Below, piece by piece: positions 1 to 10,069 of a stretch of DNA of 64,000 nt. Within the stretch, counting starts at the first letter, position 1. The number at the start of each line of letters is the position of its first letter. The stretch is from Hyposmocoma kahamanoa (lineage: Eukaryota > Arthropoda > Insecta > Lepidoptera > Cosmopterigidae). The translations under genes were made by a program, and so were the position numbers. Location: positions 3,418,101-3,482,100 of the forward strand of contig NW_020653391.1 in the NCBI RefSeq assembly GCF_003589595.1, read 5' to 3'. The notes under the pieces are model-generated. The model made no database searches and was not told where the DNA came from. It saw only the letters and a list, made by a program, of their open reading frames with translations.

Positions 1-224
1 ATTTAATGTCATAAAAAATTCATATAATACAACTTATAATTACACAACAATACTTCAAGTGATATTTGCTTTATTATTTTTATTAATCATATATATCAAT
101 GATATTATATCAAATTTTTAATAATTTATTAATAATTGCGTACAATGTAACAGTTTCATTTACATTTTCTTCAAATTACCTAAGAATAATGTTTAATTTT
201 CCATTTTAATAATAGCCTAAAAAT
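1..224. other. AT-rich non-coding stretch
   Basis: Strongly AT-rich sequence with short poly-A and poly-T runs. No open frame, repeat match or palindrome stands out. Confidence 0.6.
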
Positions 225-393
225 CACACCTTCCCTGATCTTAAACTAGGAAATTCCCTGTACTACCAGAGCAACTAAATTCTCTACCAGGAACACCCAG
301 ACCTAGATCAATTATTAAAAGTTTTCCAAATTGGTATTTCCGGACCTCCTCCCATAGTGATAACCGCTTGGCCATCGAGGTCGTCAATTTTAA
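225..393 (-). repeat. tRNA-derived SINE, family F, decayed
   Basis: Read on the minus strand, a tRNA-like head starts near 393 with an A-box-like TGGCCAAGCGG (364-374). A degenerate B-box region follows near 331-345, then a body containing CTGGGTGTTCCTGG and GTACAGGGAATTTCCTAG. The same body occurs at 43290-43490, and related heads and bodies occur at 10681-10912 and 54540-54690. This places it in one SINE family made by RNA polymerase III and copied by a LINE partner (family knowledge). Boundaries are approximate and the copy is old. Confidence 0.65.
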
Positions 394-1079
394 CAAAGCG
401 GCAAATTGGTCTCGGCCGGCGGAACTCGGGGTTAAACATAAAAATAACCTAACTAATAACTAAACACAGAATTTTAAACACTGTCATTTGTCTTAACAGT
501 TAACCCTAAGCTAACTATTTATTATGCATCAGCTGTAAACTCGTGTTCTTACGAAAGTGTCATTAGAATTCCTGGTAAGCCCGGTTACATCCAGTTGCTA
601 ACACCTTGTATTTTGCTCATTGGTTAACTTTAATAATAACTTCATGTTTAACTTAAAGTTATTGGACGGTGTAAGTCAATGGACGTAGTTAAACAAAAAG
701 GTTCCAATGCACATCCAGTCACTTTCGAGATATGGCAGTTTGAAGTTTAACAGTGTTTCTCACTCTCGTTTTATTTTCGAAACTTATGATGTCATGTAAC
801 TCCAGATATTTATGTTTATATGTTTGATTTTTTTTGCTGATCTGAGAGGTTAGACTTTAGGAACCGTTTGGAACATATAACTCATCTTTTGATAATTTTG
901 TGGATTGGATCCTTTTTGTTTAAGTTCGTCCAATTTATATAAAAAAAAATTTATCCAAGTACCAATTTATTTCACAGGGAGATAGGTAGATAAAATGTTT
1001 ACTATTTTCTACCACACACACAATAATACAATAAACGTATAAAAAGAGAAGCACGCAGAAATCAAAATTAAAAGTAAAA
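394..1079. other. Unannotated non-coding stretch
   Basis: AT-rich, apart from a short GC-richer piece at 400-430. Nothing codes here and no known repeat was recognised. A short CA run lies at about 1014-1022. Confidence 0.5.
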
Positions 1080-1312
1080 AATATAAATAAATATTAGACA
1101 TCACATACGTTGCTCTGATGCTAAAGTGAGTAGCAACAGCGATTGTGTTATGGAAATCGGAAACAAAGACGGTACCACAAACACCCAGAACCGAGACAAT
1201 ATAGAAAAGTTAGTCTCTGCACTGACCCGGCCGGGTATCGAACCCGGGACCTCAGAGATGGCGACGCCATGAAAACCGGTGTGCAAGCCACTCGACCACG
1301 GAGGCCATCAAA
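1080..1312 (-). repeat. tRNA-derived SINE with intact A and B boxes
   Basis: The minus strand shows an A box TGGTCGAGTGG (1288-1298) and a B box GGTTCGATACC (1234-1244) inside a tRNA-like head. An unrelated body follows, then an AT-rich tail near 1080. The tRNA-like part cannot be a functional tRNA gene because the acceptor arm is not closed and the element continues as a SINE. Short open frames across it on both strands are by-products. The body differs from families C to F, so this is a separate family seen once here. Confidence 0.75.
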
Positions 1313-1371
1313 AGTGGGAATAAAAACAAACAAACATCAAGAAGTCACTTAAATGATTTGTTTTTTTTAAC

Positions 1372-1637
1372 ATGCCAAGACGGGACAAACTAGTCGTGCG
1401 CCTGGTGGTGAGCGACACGTTTGTCCATAACAGTTGCTGTGCCATTCAAAACTCTAAATCGCAGAGTCATAAGTTGACAAGTTCCAAATGCCTGTTATTT
1501 CACCAGTGCCTTCCCTTAACCTTCAAAACCGGAACGCAGTATCACATTACAGTTTGACGGAAATATGGAGAAATATGTAAGGTGCAATACTTCCCTGAAC
1601 GAACTCTTTCACAAGGAACTCTACTGCTACTAAAAAG
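1372..1637 (-). repeat. Interspersed repeat family A
   Basis: Near full-length minus copy of the window's commonest repeat. On the plus strand it begins with the reverse of the family 3' end (GACGGGACAAACTAGTCGTG) and ends with the reverse of the 5' end (GGAACTCTACTGCTACT). It has one internal deletion in the middle. The short open frame at 1372-1557 lies inside it and is not a gene. Confidence 0.85.
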
Positions 1638-2148
1638 TGATACTAGTCGATTAACTCGAATTACTGAATCTAAAATATAAAACACATTCTATATACTACT
1701 ATTTTCCCCTAATCCGCTCTACAATTAATTCTCAGAAATATGCAAGCAAATTACATTAAATGAAAGGAGACTACAGAACTAAGATTTCAACGCAAAAAAA
1801 AACTACAAATATTTCAAAACAGAAGCTAACCTGTATTACCCGTTACAACGCATAATTACATACGCACTATAGTTACAATTTTGTTGTTCAATTTTTAAAC
1901 AACTCCATCCGTGACTTTACAAATTACAGTTTACTATTTGTGACAAAACATACTTGCTTAAAAATTCCAGAGTTTCTTCGGAAAACAAAAAAGAAATCTA
2001 AAAGTTAATTCTGGAGGATGCGCGTGTGCGTGCGCAAATATGCATTTTGCACGGTCGTGATTTTTTTTCCACTAATAACCACATTAAACAGTAGCAGTAC
2101 AGGTCCCTTGTGAACGAATTCGGTCACAGATATGCAGGTAAGTAGTAG
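1638..2148. other. Unannotated non-coding stretch
   Basis: AT-rich, with no convincing coding, repeat or structural signal. A short alternating GT/GC piece lies at about 2019-2034. Confidence 0.5.
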
Positions 2149-2372
2149 CGGTAGAGCACCTTGTGAAGTTCAAAAGTTCGTCTAAGGAAGTACAGCCACT
2201 TAACTATTACTGCGTTCCGGTTTTGAAGGTTAAGTGTTCTATAAAACTACAGGCACTTTATGTCACACAAACTTTATCTCTTAGAGTGCTGGTGCAGCGG
2301 CAGCGCTCCTCAAGTGTTTAAAGCTCTGCGTGACACCAGGCGCGTGATTTGTGGGTCCCGTCTCTTTATACT
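2149..2372 (+). repeat. Repeat family A, decayed plus copy
   Basis: Recognisable landmarks in family order: GTTCGTCTAAGGAAGTAC, TACTGCGTTCCGGTTTTGAA, GCTGGTGCAGCGGCAG and a 3' end near TTTATACTATAAATCAT. It is clearly diverged, with several small deletions, and so is older than the copy at 2665-2944. Confidence 0.65.
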
Positions 2373-2664
2373 ATAAATCATATTAAAAAAAAGATTATTT
2401 CATAAATGGCATTAAGAGATCCTTATTTTTTCTTGGTCAGCGATCGGAAAAGCCAGTCTTTTACCTAAACTTCAAGTATACACATATAGTGGATGATACC
2501 TTCTGAAATTCTAGAAGATCATATTGTATTTTTTATTGGGGTCAACTAACAGTTACACAAGTAGTACATAGTTATAGCTAACAGTGATTTAAAGAGTAAC
2601 TAACATCGTTAACCACATTTCTGATACAATGGTGGCACTTACAAGTAATGTAATGTAATGTAAA
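2373..2664. other. Non-coding stretch with short TAATG microsatellite
   Basis: No gene. The pentamer TAATG is repeated about 3.5 times at 2645-2662, directly upstream of a family A copy, and may be part of its insertion site. Confidence 0.5.
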
Positions 2665-2944
2665 AGAGTTCATCCAGGGAAGTACTGCCACCTTATCTAT
2701 TTCTGCCGCCAAGCAGTAATGTGAGCATTACTGCGTTCCGGTTTCGAAGGGTAAGGGTGCTGGTGAAATTACAGGCACATGAGGCTTGTCAACTTATGTC
2801 TCAGGGTGACGGGCACTGTGGCAGTGCCCCTAAGATCTTTGCGATTTGAAGATCTGAGTGGCACTGCAACTGTTATGGATAGGCGTATCGCTCACCCCCA
2901 GGCGCACGACTTGTCCGTCCCGTCAATTGGTATTATAAAATGGC
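2665..2944 (+). repeat. Repeat family A, good plus copy
   Basis: One of the best-preserved copies: GAGTTCATCCAGGGAAGTAC at the left, then AAGCAGTAATGTGAGCATTA, GGTGCTGGTGAAATTACAGG and ACTGTTATGGATAGGCG, ending TTGGTATTATAAAATGG. It lacks the first roughly 20 bases of the family. An open frame at 2779-2985 is a by-product. Confidence 0.85.
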
Positions 2945-2959
2945 AAGTAGTTAAATGTA

Positions 2960-3055
2960 TTCATGACAGTTGCAGTGCCACTTAACGCTTTAATTCGCAA
3001 AGATCTGAGAGACACTGCCACTGCGCCCTTTACCCTGAGACATAAGTTGAAAAAT
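2960..3055 (-). repeat. Repeat family A, partial minus copy
   Basis: Covers the middle of family A in inverse orientation (GACAGTTGCAGTGCCACTTA to CATAAGTTGAAAAATCC). It lies only 15 bases after a plus copy, so the two form an inverted pair able to fold back. Confidence 0.75.
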
Positions 3056-3975
3056 CCTAAATCACCAAAAACACACTGATTTAATTGTATTTACATAAAA
3101 AATTATGTTTAAATAAGTTACAATGTTATTCAAAACGATTATAATCTGGTTAAGGTATGTACGTCATCATTCAACCATTTAGTTAGTAAAGCCTCATCTA
3201 ACCCAATATTAGCTTTCAATTCCGTATCCAAGCCACGAAACCCTAAAAAAAAGTTTGACGCAAAGAAATCCCTGCTACATTTAAAATATCGTTCCGAACT
3301 TATAATTATACAACCCGTGTGCTCTTATACTTTTTAAACTTCATAATTGGCGGTCGCCGACACAAATTATACTTGAGACATTCTTTTGATTTAAAAATAG
3401 ATCCCTTACTAAGTTACAACTTACAATAGGAACACTGGAACATTTAGGAAAATATCATAATTAATTGCGCCATTGTATAAAATGTTCAAGTTACAAGCGG
3501 TTTCATAATAATAATATTATGTTTGACATCACAAATACAGACAGCAATATGATAGAATTTCTAAAAACAAGCTTACACTAAATTAATATCATATATTACT
3601 TAACATTTCACGCAGGTATTAGTATTATTATATAGGCCTGAGAGTATTGTGCATGTTTACAGTTGGTTCCTTAAGAGTAAAGTCTTCCTTTAATAAATTT
3701 CTTCTTTGTTTAAATTGTTTCGTGAAAAAAATAAATAAAATATTAAAATCCAAGCCGTTTAACACGTTCACAGTCCATGTCTCCACCTGGAGTCGCAAAT
3801 TGGCTTCAACCATTAGTTCACACATACCTACATAACTACTTACTAGGTATAAGTACTTTAATGTCAAACATTTTAGTTGGACTTGCAAATTAAATCCCTG
3901 ATTTTTTTAAACTAATGAATTGAGAGGCTTTTTACAGGAAGTGTAATTTTTCAAAAATAACAAAATAATTTTTAG
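3056..3975. other. Unannotated non-coding stretch
   Basis: AT-rich. Overlapping open frames near 3628-3888 on both strands have no recognisable domain and low-complexity composition, so I treat them as chance. Confidence 0.5.
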
Positions 3976-4210
3976 CAGCAGTAGAAAACTCCTTGTGAAA
4001 GATTTCGTGCAGGGAAATATTGCTCCCTTAACTATTTCTGCCGCCAAGCAGTAATGTCAGCATTACTGTGATCCGGTTTTGAAGGGCAAGAGTGCTGATG
4101 AAATTACAGGCACATGGGACTTGTCACCTTATGTCTCAGGGTGACGGGCTCAGTGGCAGTGTACACTCAGATCTTTGCGATATAAAGCTTTATGTAACAC
4201 TGCATCACGT
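3976..4210 (+). repeat. Repeat family A, plus copy lacking its 3' end
   Basis: Starts AGCAGTAGAAAACTCCTTGT and runs through CCGCCAAGCAGTAATGTCAG, ATTACAGGCACATGGGACTT and TCAGATCTTTGCGATATAAA. It stops before the family's usual poly(A) 3' end, about 25 bases before the family I repeat. Confidence 0.8.
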
Positions 4211-4231
4211 TAACAAAAAAAAGATAGAATA

Positions 4232-4500
4232 CTACATGATGCCCGCGACTTCGTCTGTGTAGGTAGAACAAGTCCTTCGAGTAGCCTACTGTACTACACT
4301 AATTTTCATAGTTTTGTTGGTTTTCTATATAAACTTTCATCTCATAATTCACCCCTTCAAGATTTGTTTTTGTGGCAAAAAGTAGCCTATATCCTTCTTC
4401 TAGATCCTATCTATCTCTAAGCAAAATTCATCAATATTGGTTTACATGTGAAAACGTGACAGAGTTACTTTTGCATTTATAATATTAGTATGGATATAGC
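4232..4500 (+). repeat. Lepidoptera-type interspersed repeat (family I)
   Basis: Begins GATGCCCGCGACTTCGTCTG and ends TTTATAATATTAGTATGGAT. In between lie the segments AGTAGCCTATATCCTTCTTC and GACAGAGTTACTTTTGCATT. I recognise this arrangement as a repeat common in lepidopteran genomes, and this copy is typically decayed. No coding capacity. Its class (SINE or RTE-related) is uncertain. Confidence 0.7.
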
Positions 4501-4997
4501 GCTAAACTTGAATAGGATATTTTCATTATAATATACACTAGGCCTTTACGTGATTATATGAATAATATCAATTCACATAATTATGTATATTTTGATAATG
4601 TAAACTTGGGAATTAAGCATCTGTATTTTTTATTTAGCAACACTATTATTATTTCAAAATCCTGTAAAAAAGGCCAATACTTTACATACACGTCCAAGGA
4701 TGTCGAGTCTTCGACCAATCAGGTCGCGCAGCCGTAATTGTCAGGACAAAAGGAATTTTAATAACGCTCTGGCACTGGTTGCCTGTTGCCAACAGCCACA
4801 ACATGTGGCTGTTTAAAATGACTGACATTGTCTGTTGTTGTTCTTTTTTAAATTTTAGCGAAGAAAACAAATGTTGAAAATTTAAAACGCTTATTGACTT
4901 TCAAAATGGCCACCGTAAAAATATAACGATTTCCAACGAAAACATATCAGGAAATTAAACTATTAATGAAAAATTACAATTTAAGACTGCTAACAGA
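4501..4997. other. Unannotated non-coding stretch
   Basis: AT-rich. The minus frame at 4682-4870 has no recognisable motif. Confidence 0.45.
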
Positions 4998-5127
4998 TTG
5001 ACTGCATGTTTGCAGTTAATGTGTGAAGTTGAAAGTTCGACTGCATGAAGTCGGTTTCGACTGCATGCAGTTAATGCGCGAAGTCGAAGCCGTTATGAAT
5101 TTCATGCAATGGAGGTCTCGGCTGCAT
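4998..5127 (+). repeat. Imperfect tandem repeat around GACTGCATG
   Basis: GACTGCATG starts at 5000, 5039 and 5059. The longer phrases GCAGTTAATGTGTGAAGT and GCAGTTAATGCGCGAAGT recur about 60 bases apart. A small degenerate tandem array immediately 5' of a tRNA-SINE. Confidence 0.6.
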
Positions 5128-5270
5128 CAAGTTGTGTGGCATAGCGTCTGGCACGGTTTGCTAAAAGACGTGGGTTCGAATCCGACCGGGTTGAAAGATT
5201 TTTTCGAAGTGTTCGATCTTTGTATTAATAATTATAACAAACTAGTGGAATAATTTCACAAAAAATTATT
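5128..5270 (+). repeat. tRNA-derived SINE, family D
   Basis: Contains GGCATAGCGTCTGGCACGG, then a B box GGGTTCGAATCC, then the family tail CGATCTTTGTATTAATAATT. The same units occur at 51942-52790 and 47443-47550, and inverted at 10070-10190. Downstream bases to about 5380 partly resemble the longer 3' portion seen at 52050-52200. Confidence 0.75.
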
Positions 5271-6690
5271 GAATAACAATTCAATAAAAATTTAATTGAA
5301 AATAAATCTCTTGACAATTTCCAACCCAGTTTTACGATAATTCCAGTTGCATGGCGATATCTGGCGGCGGCAAAAACTCCAAGGCTTCCCCAATGGCTTT
5401 TACATTTATGTACGTTATAAAACAATATTTTATAATACAATCCTTTATCCTATTGCCTTCCATATAATATTACAATAAGGAAACAGATTCTCAGTAATGG
5501 ACCGTCGCCGACCGGTCCATTGCATAGAGTATACAGCGTTAATAATAAAAGGTATAGTGGGCCACACAACCTCTCAGAATTATTTGTCGGTTATTGTATC
5601 TTACATCATTTACATAAAAGCAGTTGAATAAAGAACAATGGCAAAATCATAGTTAAAATTATTCGTTAGCGTCTTCAAATGTCTTAATTACAAGTTTAAA
5701 TAAAATAAATCCCTTAAAAATGCCTGTTTTATAATTGAAAAAATCAAATTATACAACAGACCTATTTAAAATGTCTGGAAATAAAATCATACCTAAAAAA
5801 ACCCTAATGACTAGCTAGTATGTGACCGGACTGATATCTACAACTATCAGTTGGTTAGTTTCTTAAAGTTGTGAGATATGTCTAGCCGTCAAGAAATGAA
5901 TTTCAGTACCTACGTATGTACTTCACGTAATATAAAATGTACTGATTCGACCGTTTTGTAATAAGCTGATAAAATATTAACTACTTCATTCCAAAAATAA
6001 AATCGATAATCTCTTCTCCAAAATGCCGTGCGAGAAAATGGTAAATCTGACAAAAAAGTTCCCAAAATCAGGTACAGATGGCACGTCTCACAAAAAAATA
6101 ATTTGTGTCCGAGTTCCCTGTGCTATAGACTGTGGTATGTTATTAATTAACTCAGTTTTTTTGTTATGGTTTAACTTCATGCCTTTTGACCATACCAGTA
6201 CACAAAATAATTTCCTCTAAACTTTCGTCACATCACAAACCCATGGCACCATTCAGCTTCTATTAACTCTGTTTAAGGCTTCTGTAGTTTATTTTGATAA
6301 TACACCGAATATAGTTTATTCAATTACGTAACACATACTTCCTGACTTCTCAGAATAGTAAACCCAAAACAAAATTTGTTCAGGAATTTCAACTCTATAC
6401 TTTCACACATTTTTCATAAACAGACGCATACAAATAACGTCAGCAAATTTTATATGGGAGTTTGCCATTGTCGTTTGTCTACCTTGAATGTGTGTGCCTA
6501 TGGATTGGTGTATTTTATGCTGTCCATACTGCCCTCCGCATCATAACTAACGTAATCGATATTTTTAATGAAATCGAGTTATTAACATATCTGAAATCAG
6601 CGAATCGAGATCTACAACCCCCTATAAGCGGTTATTTTATATCTCATTTGGTTTCAGTTTTATTGCTAAGCGAAATGAGTGTAATTGACA
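5271..6690. other. Unannotated non-coding stretch
   Basis: No gene supported. Short open frames (for example 5225-5440 minus, 6023-6220 plus, 6462-6719 plus) lack recognisable domains, and the last one runs into repeat A. The piece at about 5335-5375 resembles the 3' half of the family D SINE. Confidence 0.5.
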
Positions 6691-7045
6691 TTTTTCAAAG
6701 AGTTCATCCAGGGAAGTAACGCGTACACACTCATAGCCCCTAGGGAAACCCTGTGGTGTGGGTGCCATGGACACACACATAGACAACCACAAATTACACC
6801 CAAACTCACCAGAGAAATAAATATAGGCCAAACAAATATTGCTCCCAGCACGGGAATCGAACCCTCTGCGTGGCAGTCCGGCATGGTAACCGTTCCACCA
6901 CGGAGGCAGTTAACTACTAGTACTGCCACCTTACCTATTTCTGCCCCCAAGCAGTAGTGTGAGCATTATTGCGTTCTGGTTTCGAAGGGTAAGGGTGCTG
7001 GTAAAATTACAGGCACATGGGACTTGTCAACTTATGTCTCTCTGT
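6691..7045 (+). repeat. Repeat family A, split by a SINE insertion
   Basis: The 5' part (AAAGAGTTCATCCAGGGAAG, 6698-6717) is separated from the rest (ACTGCCACCTTACCTATTTC, from about 6922) by an inverted family C SINE. AGTA at the left junction is repeated at the right junction, consistent with a short target-site duplication. The 3' part stops at the family's middle (CTTATGTCTC), where it meets an inverted copy through a hairpin. Confidence 0.85.
6718..6916 (-). repeat. tRNA-derived SINE, family C, inserted in repeat A
   Basis: The minus strand begins with a head in which TGGTGGAACGG stands in for the A box and GGTTCGATTCC is the B box. It continues through GGTGTAATTTGTGGTTGTC and ends GAGTGTGTACGCGTT. 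The insertion into repeat A shows this SINE was active after that A copy. Overlapping frames at 6637-6957 come from this element. Confidence 0.85.
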
Positions 7046-7049
7046 ACGG

Positions 7050-7175
7050 CACTGCCACTGCTATGCTGCTTCCTCGTCATAACTAACGCATTTGCGCTAG
7101 TTATGACTGCGCCCGCCGCCCTGAAACACAAATTGACAAGTCCCACATGCCTGTAATTTCACCAGCACCTTGAAA
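7050..7175 (-). repeat. Repeat family A, inverted partial copy with central hairpin
   Basis: TTGACAAGTCCCACATGCCT is the reverse complement of the plus copy's AGGCACATGGGACTTGTCAA (one base differs), about 110 bases away. Between the arms lies a compact hairpin at 7076-7107: GTCATAACTA pairs with TAGTTATGAC, then one mismatch, then CGCA/TGCG with a two-base loop. The whole is a fold-back structure. Confidence 0.75.
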
Positions 7176-7545
7176 AAGAATATAGCACTAATAATTACGC
7201 AGTGTATTTACGTTGTACTGTTAAACCACTTCCTCCATAATAATAACTCATTAGGCCGTTGACAAACCGCGGGCGAGCGCCGTGCGCGCATAATGGACCT
7301 GTCAAAATGTTTAACTGATGCGCCCGCGTCAGTCGCAACGCGCCACGTACCCTAGCATAGAATAAAGAGCAGTAAGTCAAAATCGTCGCTTGTGACAAAT
7401 TGCAAGACGAGTGTTGCCAAATTTTACCCGTTGTTTACCATGAAATATTTTAAGTCATTTTATCATTATCATCAACTTACATGATCACAGACAAACCTTT
7501 AAAATCTAAAATCCAAAAAAATTTTAGAATTCCTGTAGAGCTCGC

Positions 7546-7547
<2 letters not shown>
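7176..7547. other. Non-coding stretch with GC-rich patch
   Basis: AT-rich except for a CpG-rich patch at 7258-7350 (GACAAACCGCGGGCGAGCGC and CGCCCGCGTCAGTCGCAACG). The patch may be the remnant of a DNA transposon end, but no partner repeat was found. No coding signal. Confidence 0.45.

Positions 7548-7576
<29 letters not shown>
7548..7576 (+). repeat. (CT)n microsatellite
   Basis: Uninterrupted CT dinucleotide run of about 29 bases. Likely length-variable between individuals. Confidence 0.95.
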
Positions 7577-7579
<3 letters not shown>

Positions 7580-7768
7580 CACACCTCAACAGTCCCGACA
7601 CTGTACAGAAATGGACAGTTTACTCTCATTGTGTCATATAACTATTTGACTTTGTCGTTGGAAATATACAGCTTTGTGTTATAGTGCATTCTCTAATTGT
7701 ATAATAACAAGTATTAAAATAACACAATTCGAACTATATTCTCTTAATTTGTATTTTTAACTTTTTCC

Positions 7769-7800
7769 CACTTACGATAATAACATTATTATCGTAAGTG
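7769..7800. repeat. Perfect 15-bp hairpin with 2-base loop
   Basis: CACTTACGATAATAA (7769-7783) is followed by CA and then the exact reverse complement (7786-7800). Two-base spacers this tight are typical of palindromes made by template switching or hairpin joining, not of microRNA precursors, which need larger loops. Confidence 0.9.
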
Positions 7801-7822
7801 AGTGTATCGTATCGTATCGTAA

Positions 7823-7866
7823 GTGACAATTTGGACTTAGAGACATCTCTAAGTCCAAATTGTCAC
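7823..7866. repeat. Perfect 21-bp hairpin with 2-base loop
   Basis: The 21 bases at 7823-7843 (starting GTGACAATTTGG) are followed by CA and then by their exact reverse complement at 7846-7866. The loop dinucleotide is the same as in the neighbouring hairpin. The two are joined by three copies of ATCGT (7806-7820). No coding frame crosses them. Confidence 0.9.
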
Positions 7867-8142
7867 ATAGAATGTACGTGAATAATAGAGCTTATAGCCT
7901 TTGAAAAAAAAAAGACTCGATCTCAAAAATCCCAGGAAATACGAAGTTTTCGAAACTATTTTAACAGTAAATTTCTATACTTATAGGCAAGGAGTTAAGG
8001 AGTTTAGACAGTCAAAACGTGATATTTTAACCAGTAACACAAATATTATATGATAAAAACATTTTTGTAAGTTTTGCCTTTTTTAGTAGGAACGTAAGAA
8101 ACACCGTTTAATGTAATTTCAGATAGAGATTACCTAATTTTC
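7867..8142. other. Unannotated non-coding stretch
   Basis: AT-rich, with no gene or repeat recognised. Confidence 0.45.
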
Positions 8143-8505
8143 TTCATCATCATCATTCAGCCCTACGACGCCCACTGCTGGGCATAGGCCTCCCCCAACT
8201 ATCCCCACGACTATCGGTCCTGCGCTGCCCTCATCCATCAGCTTCCCGCGACCTTTACCAGATCGTCGGTCCACTTGGTGGGCGGCCTACCCACTGAGTG
8301 TCGTCCGGTGTGCGGTCGCCATTGAAGAACCTTTCCGTCCCAACGGCCATCAGTTCTCCTAGCTATATGCCTCGCCCACTGTCACTTCAGCTAAGCAATT
8401 CTTCGAGCTATGTCGGTTATCTTAGTTTTCCTACGGATTTCCTCATTTCTGATTCTATCACGTAGGGAAATACCGAGCATCAATCTCTCAATTACCTAAT
8501 TTTCT
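8143..8505 (-). mobile_element. 3' end of an RTE-like LINE (reverse transcriptase C-terminus), decayed
   Basis: The minus strand encodes, with stops and shifts, pieces such as IRNEEIRRKTKITDIARRIA, WQWARHIARRTDGRWDGKVL, RHSVGRPPTKWTDDLVKVAG and GEAYAQQWAS. This is the well-known C-terminal tail of RTE-type endonuclease/reverse transcriptase polyproteins in insects. The terminal TGATGATGATGA run (plus-strand TCATCATCATCAT, 8143-8155) is the usual 3' microsatellite end of these elements. 5'-truncated, as is normal after target-primed reverse transcription, and not functional. Confidence 0.85.
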
Positions 8506-9007
8506 TACTATCGTTCATTCTCCAGAAATTATATTAAGCTCCCAACCACAAAAAACAAAACTGTATTGCTGAGTATATTTTTAATACTATTTAAGTTTAG
8601 TGGTTTAAGTCTCAAAAGCCTCAAATTCCGGAAATCCAAAAAAAAACAGTCCAAATTTTCACGATAACCCTAGTAAATACAAAAGTACCAGACATGACTT
8701 ACTGCAAACGTGCTATATGTAAACGTGTCTGCGTAAATGAGAACTACCCCAACTTACAGTGGAAACGTCGGTACTAACATCGCCCATTAACTTTACACTT
8801 AATTAAAATAACCTACGAATATATTATCGTCAACTTTGTTTTACGATCGTACAAAGAAAAATTGTTATTAGTATTAGTAAGGGCTGCAGTTTAACATCGA
8901 AACAGAGACATGGCAAAAAAATTACTAACGATACCACGTTGAAAAACATCAAATGAATTGTCAGTTACTGTAATGATTAACTACAATAATAGTCGCGATT
9001 CTAAAAA
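8506..9007. other. Unannotated non-coding stretch
   Basis: AT-rich, with no supported feature. Confidence 0.45.
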
Positions 9008-9197
9008 ATTGGTGGCTCTGTAGTCACCACCTTATATAATTGGCGGCTCTCTAGCCACCACCTTTTATAAATTGGTGCCTTTGTAGCCACAGCCTTATAC
9101 AAATTTGTAGCTTTGTAGCCACCAGCTTATGTAAATTGGTGGATCTGTAGACACTAATTTATATAAATTGGTGGGCTCTGCAGTCATCTACAATATA
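9008..9197 (+). repeat. 32-bp minisatellite, six copies
   Basis: Units start at 9008, 9039, 9071, 9103, 9135 and 9167, giving a period of 31-32 bases. Each is a variant of ATTGGTGGCTCTGTAGCCAC followed by CACCTTATATAA. The unit core GGTGGCT-CTGT-AGCCACC is a self-complementary hairpin, best kept in the first two copies. Units differ by several substitutions, so the array is not very recent. No transposon ends were seen. Confidence 0.9.
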
Positions 9198-10069
9198 ATA
9201 TACTGGCGTCAACACTGACACAACTCAAGAATGGCAGAAATGTGATGATCATATTTTTGAATTTTTGTCGGACAAACAAGAATGCCCCGCGCTCTTGTGG
9301 TAAATGGTGATTTTTTACTTGTGTCATTGTTGAGGTCGGTGTGCGATATGGTGTAGTCTGATTGAACATGAATATAATAATGATGGCTATCTCTATTTAG
9401 TTGCTCACTTTTTTTAATTTTAGTGTTTGTAAAATAAGACTAAAAAAAAATTGCCTCTAATATTACAAAGACCTTTACCGCGCTTTTCTACGTGTTCATG
9501 ATTTCACGCTGAATAAGCATTTTTTTAATGAAATATAAAATAAACGTTAAAAAATAATAAAGACAAAAAATATAATTTATAATGCTGAAAAATAAATCTT
9601 TCATTCTCAGAAAATTAATTTCCATAGTTGAAAAGGAAATTAAAAAATAAATAAAAGAAAACAATCCGAAAAAGGAACGAAGGGGATTATTATCAAAACA
9701 CCGCCATCCCATTAAGGCGCTGTCATCGCCGCGGTGATAAGATTTAAAAGAAAAAACAAGATTTAAATTAGCCGCACAATAAAGCTCCTGTCAAATCCGC
9801 CATTAATAAAATTTCGAATTATGAATTTGGAACGGGAGCGAAACAATACCGAGATGTAGAATAAATGGAATATTTTAGTCAATTTGATATAGCTCTGCCT
9901 TTTTTAATCTGACCAATACTATATCATAATTCAGGTTTAATTTTAATTAAAACAATTGGAATGTCTGAGAATATCAAATAAATATTGTATGAAAATAATC
10001 TACAGTTATACATCCATAAATTAATTTGGAGTCTTAAGAATAATCTACATATTTTTTTAAGTATTACGT
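9198..10069. other. Unannotated non-coding stretch
   Basis: Very AT-rich. The minus frame at 9488-9712 is Phe/Ile/Tyr-rich low-complexity sequence expected from AT-rich DNA. No repeat recognised. Confidence 0.5.

Noticed and set aside
7769..7866. microRNA precursors
   Set aside because: Stems are perfect with two-base loops and no bulges. Dicer substrates need larger loops, and there is no sign of a conserved mature arm.
9008..9197. CRISPR array
   Set aside because: The units are contiguous tandem repeats without unique spacers, and the genome is animal-like with no cas genes.
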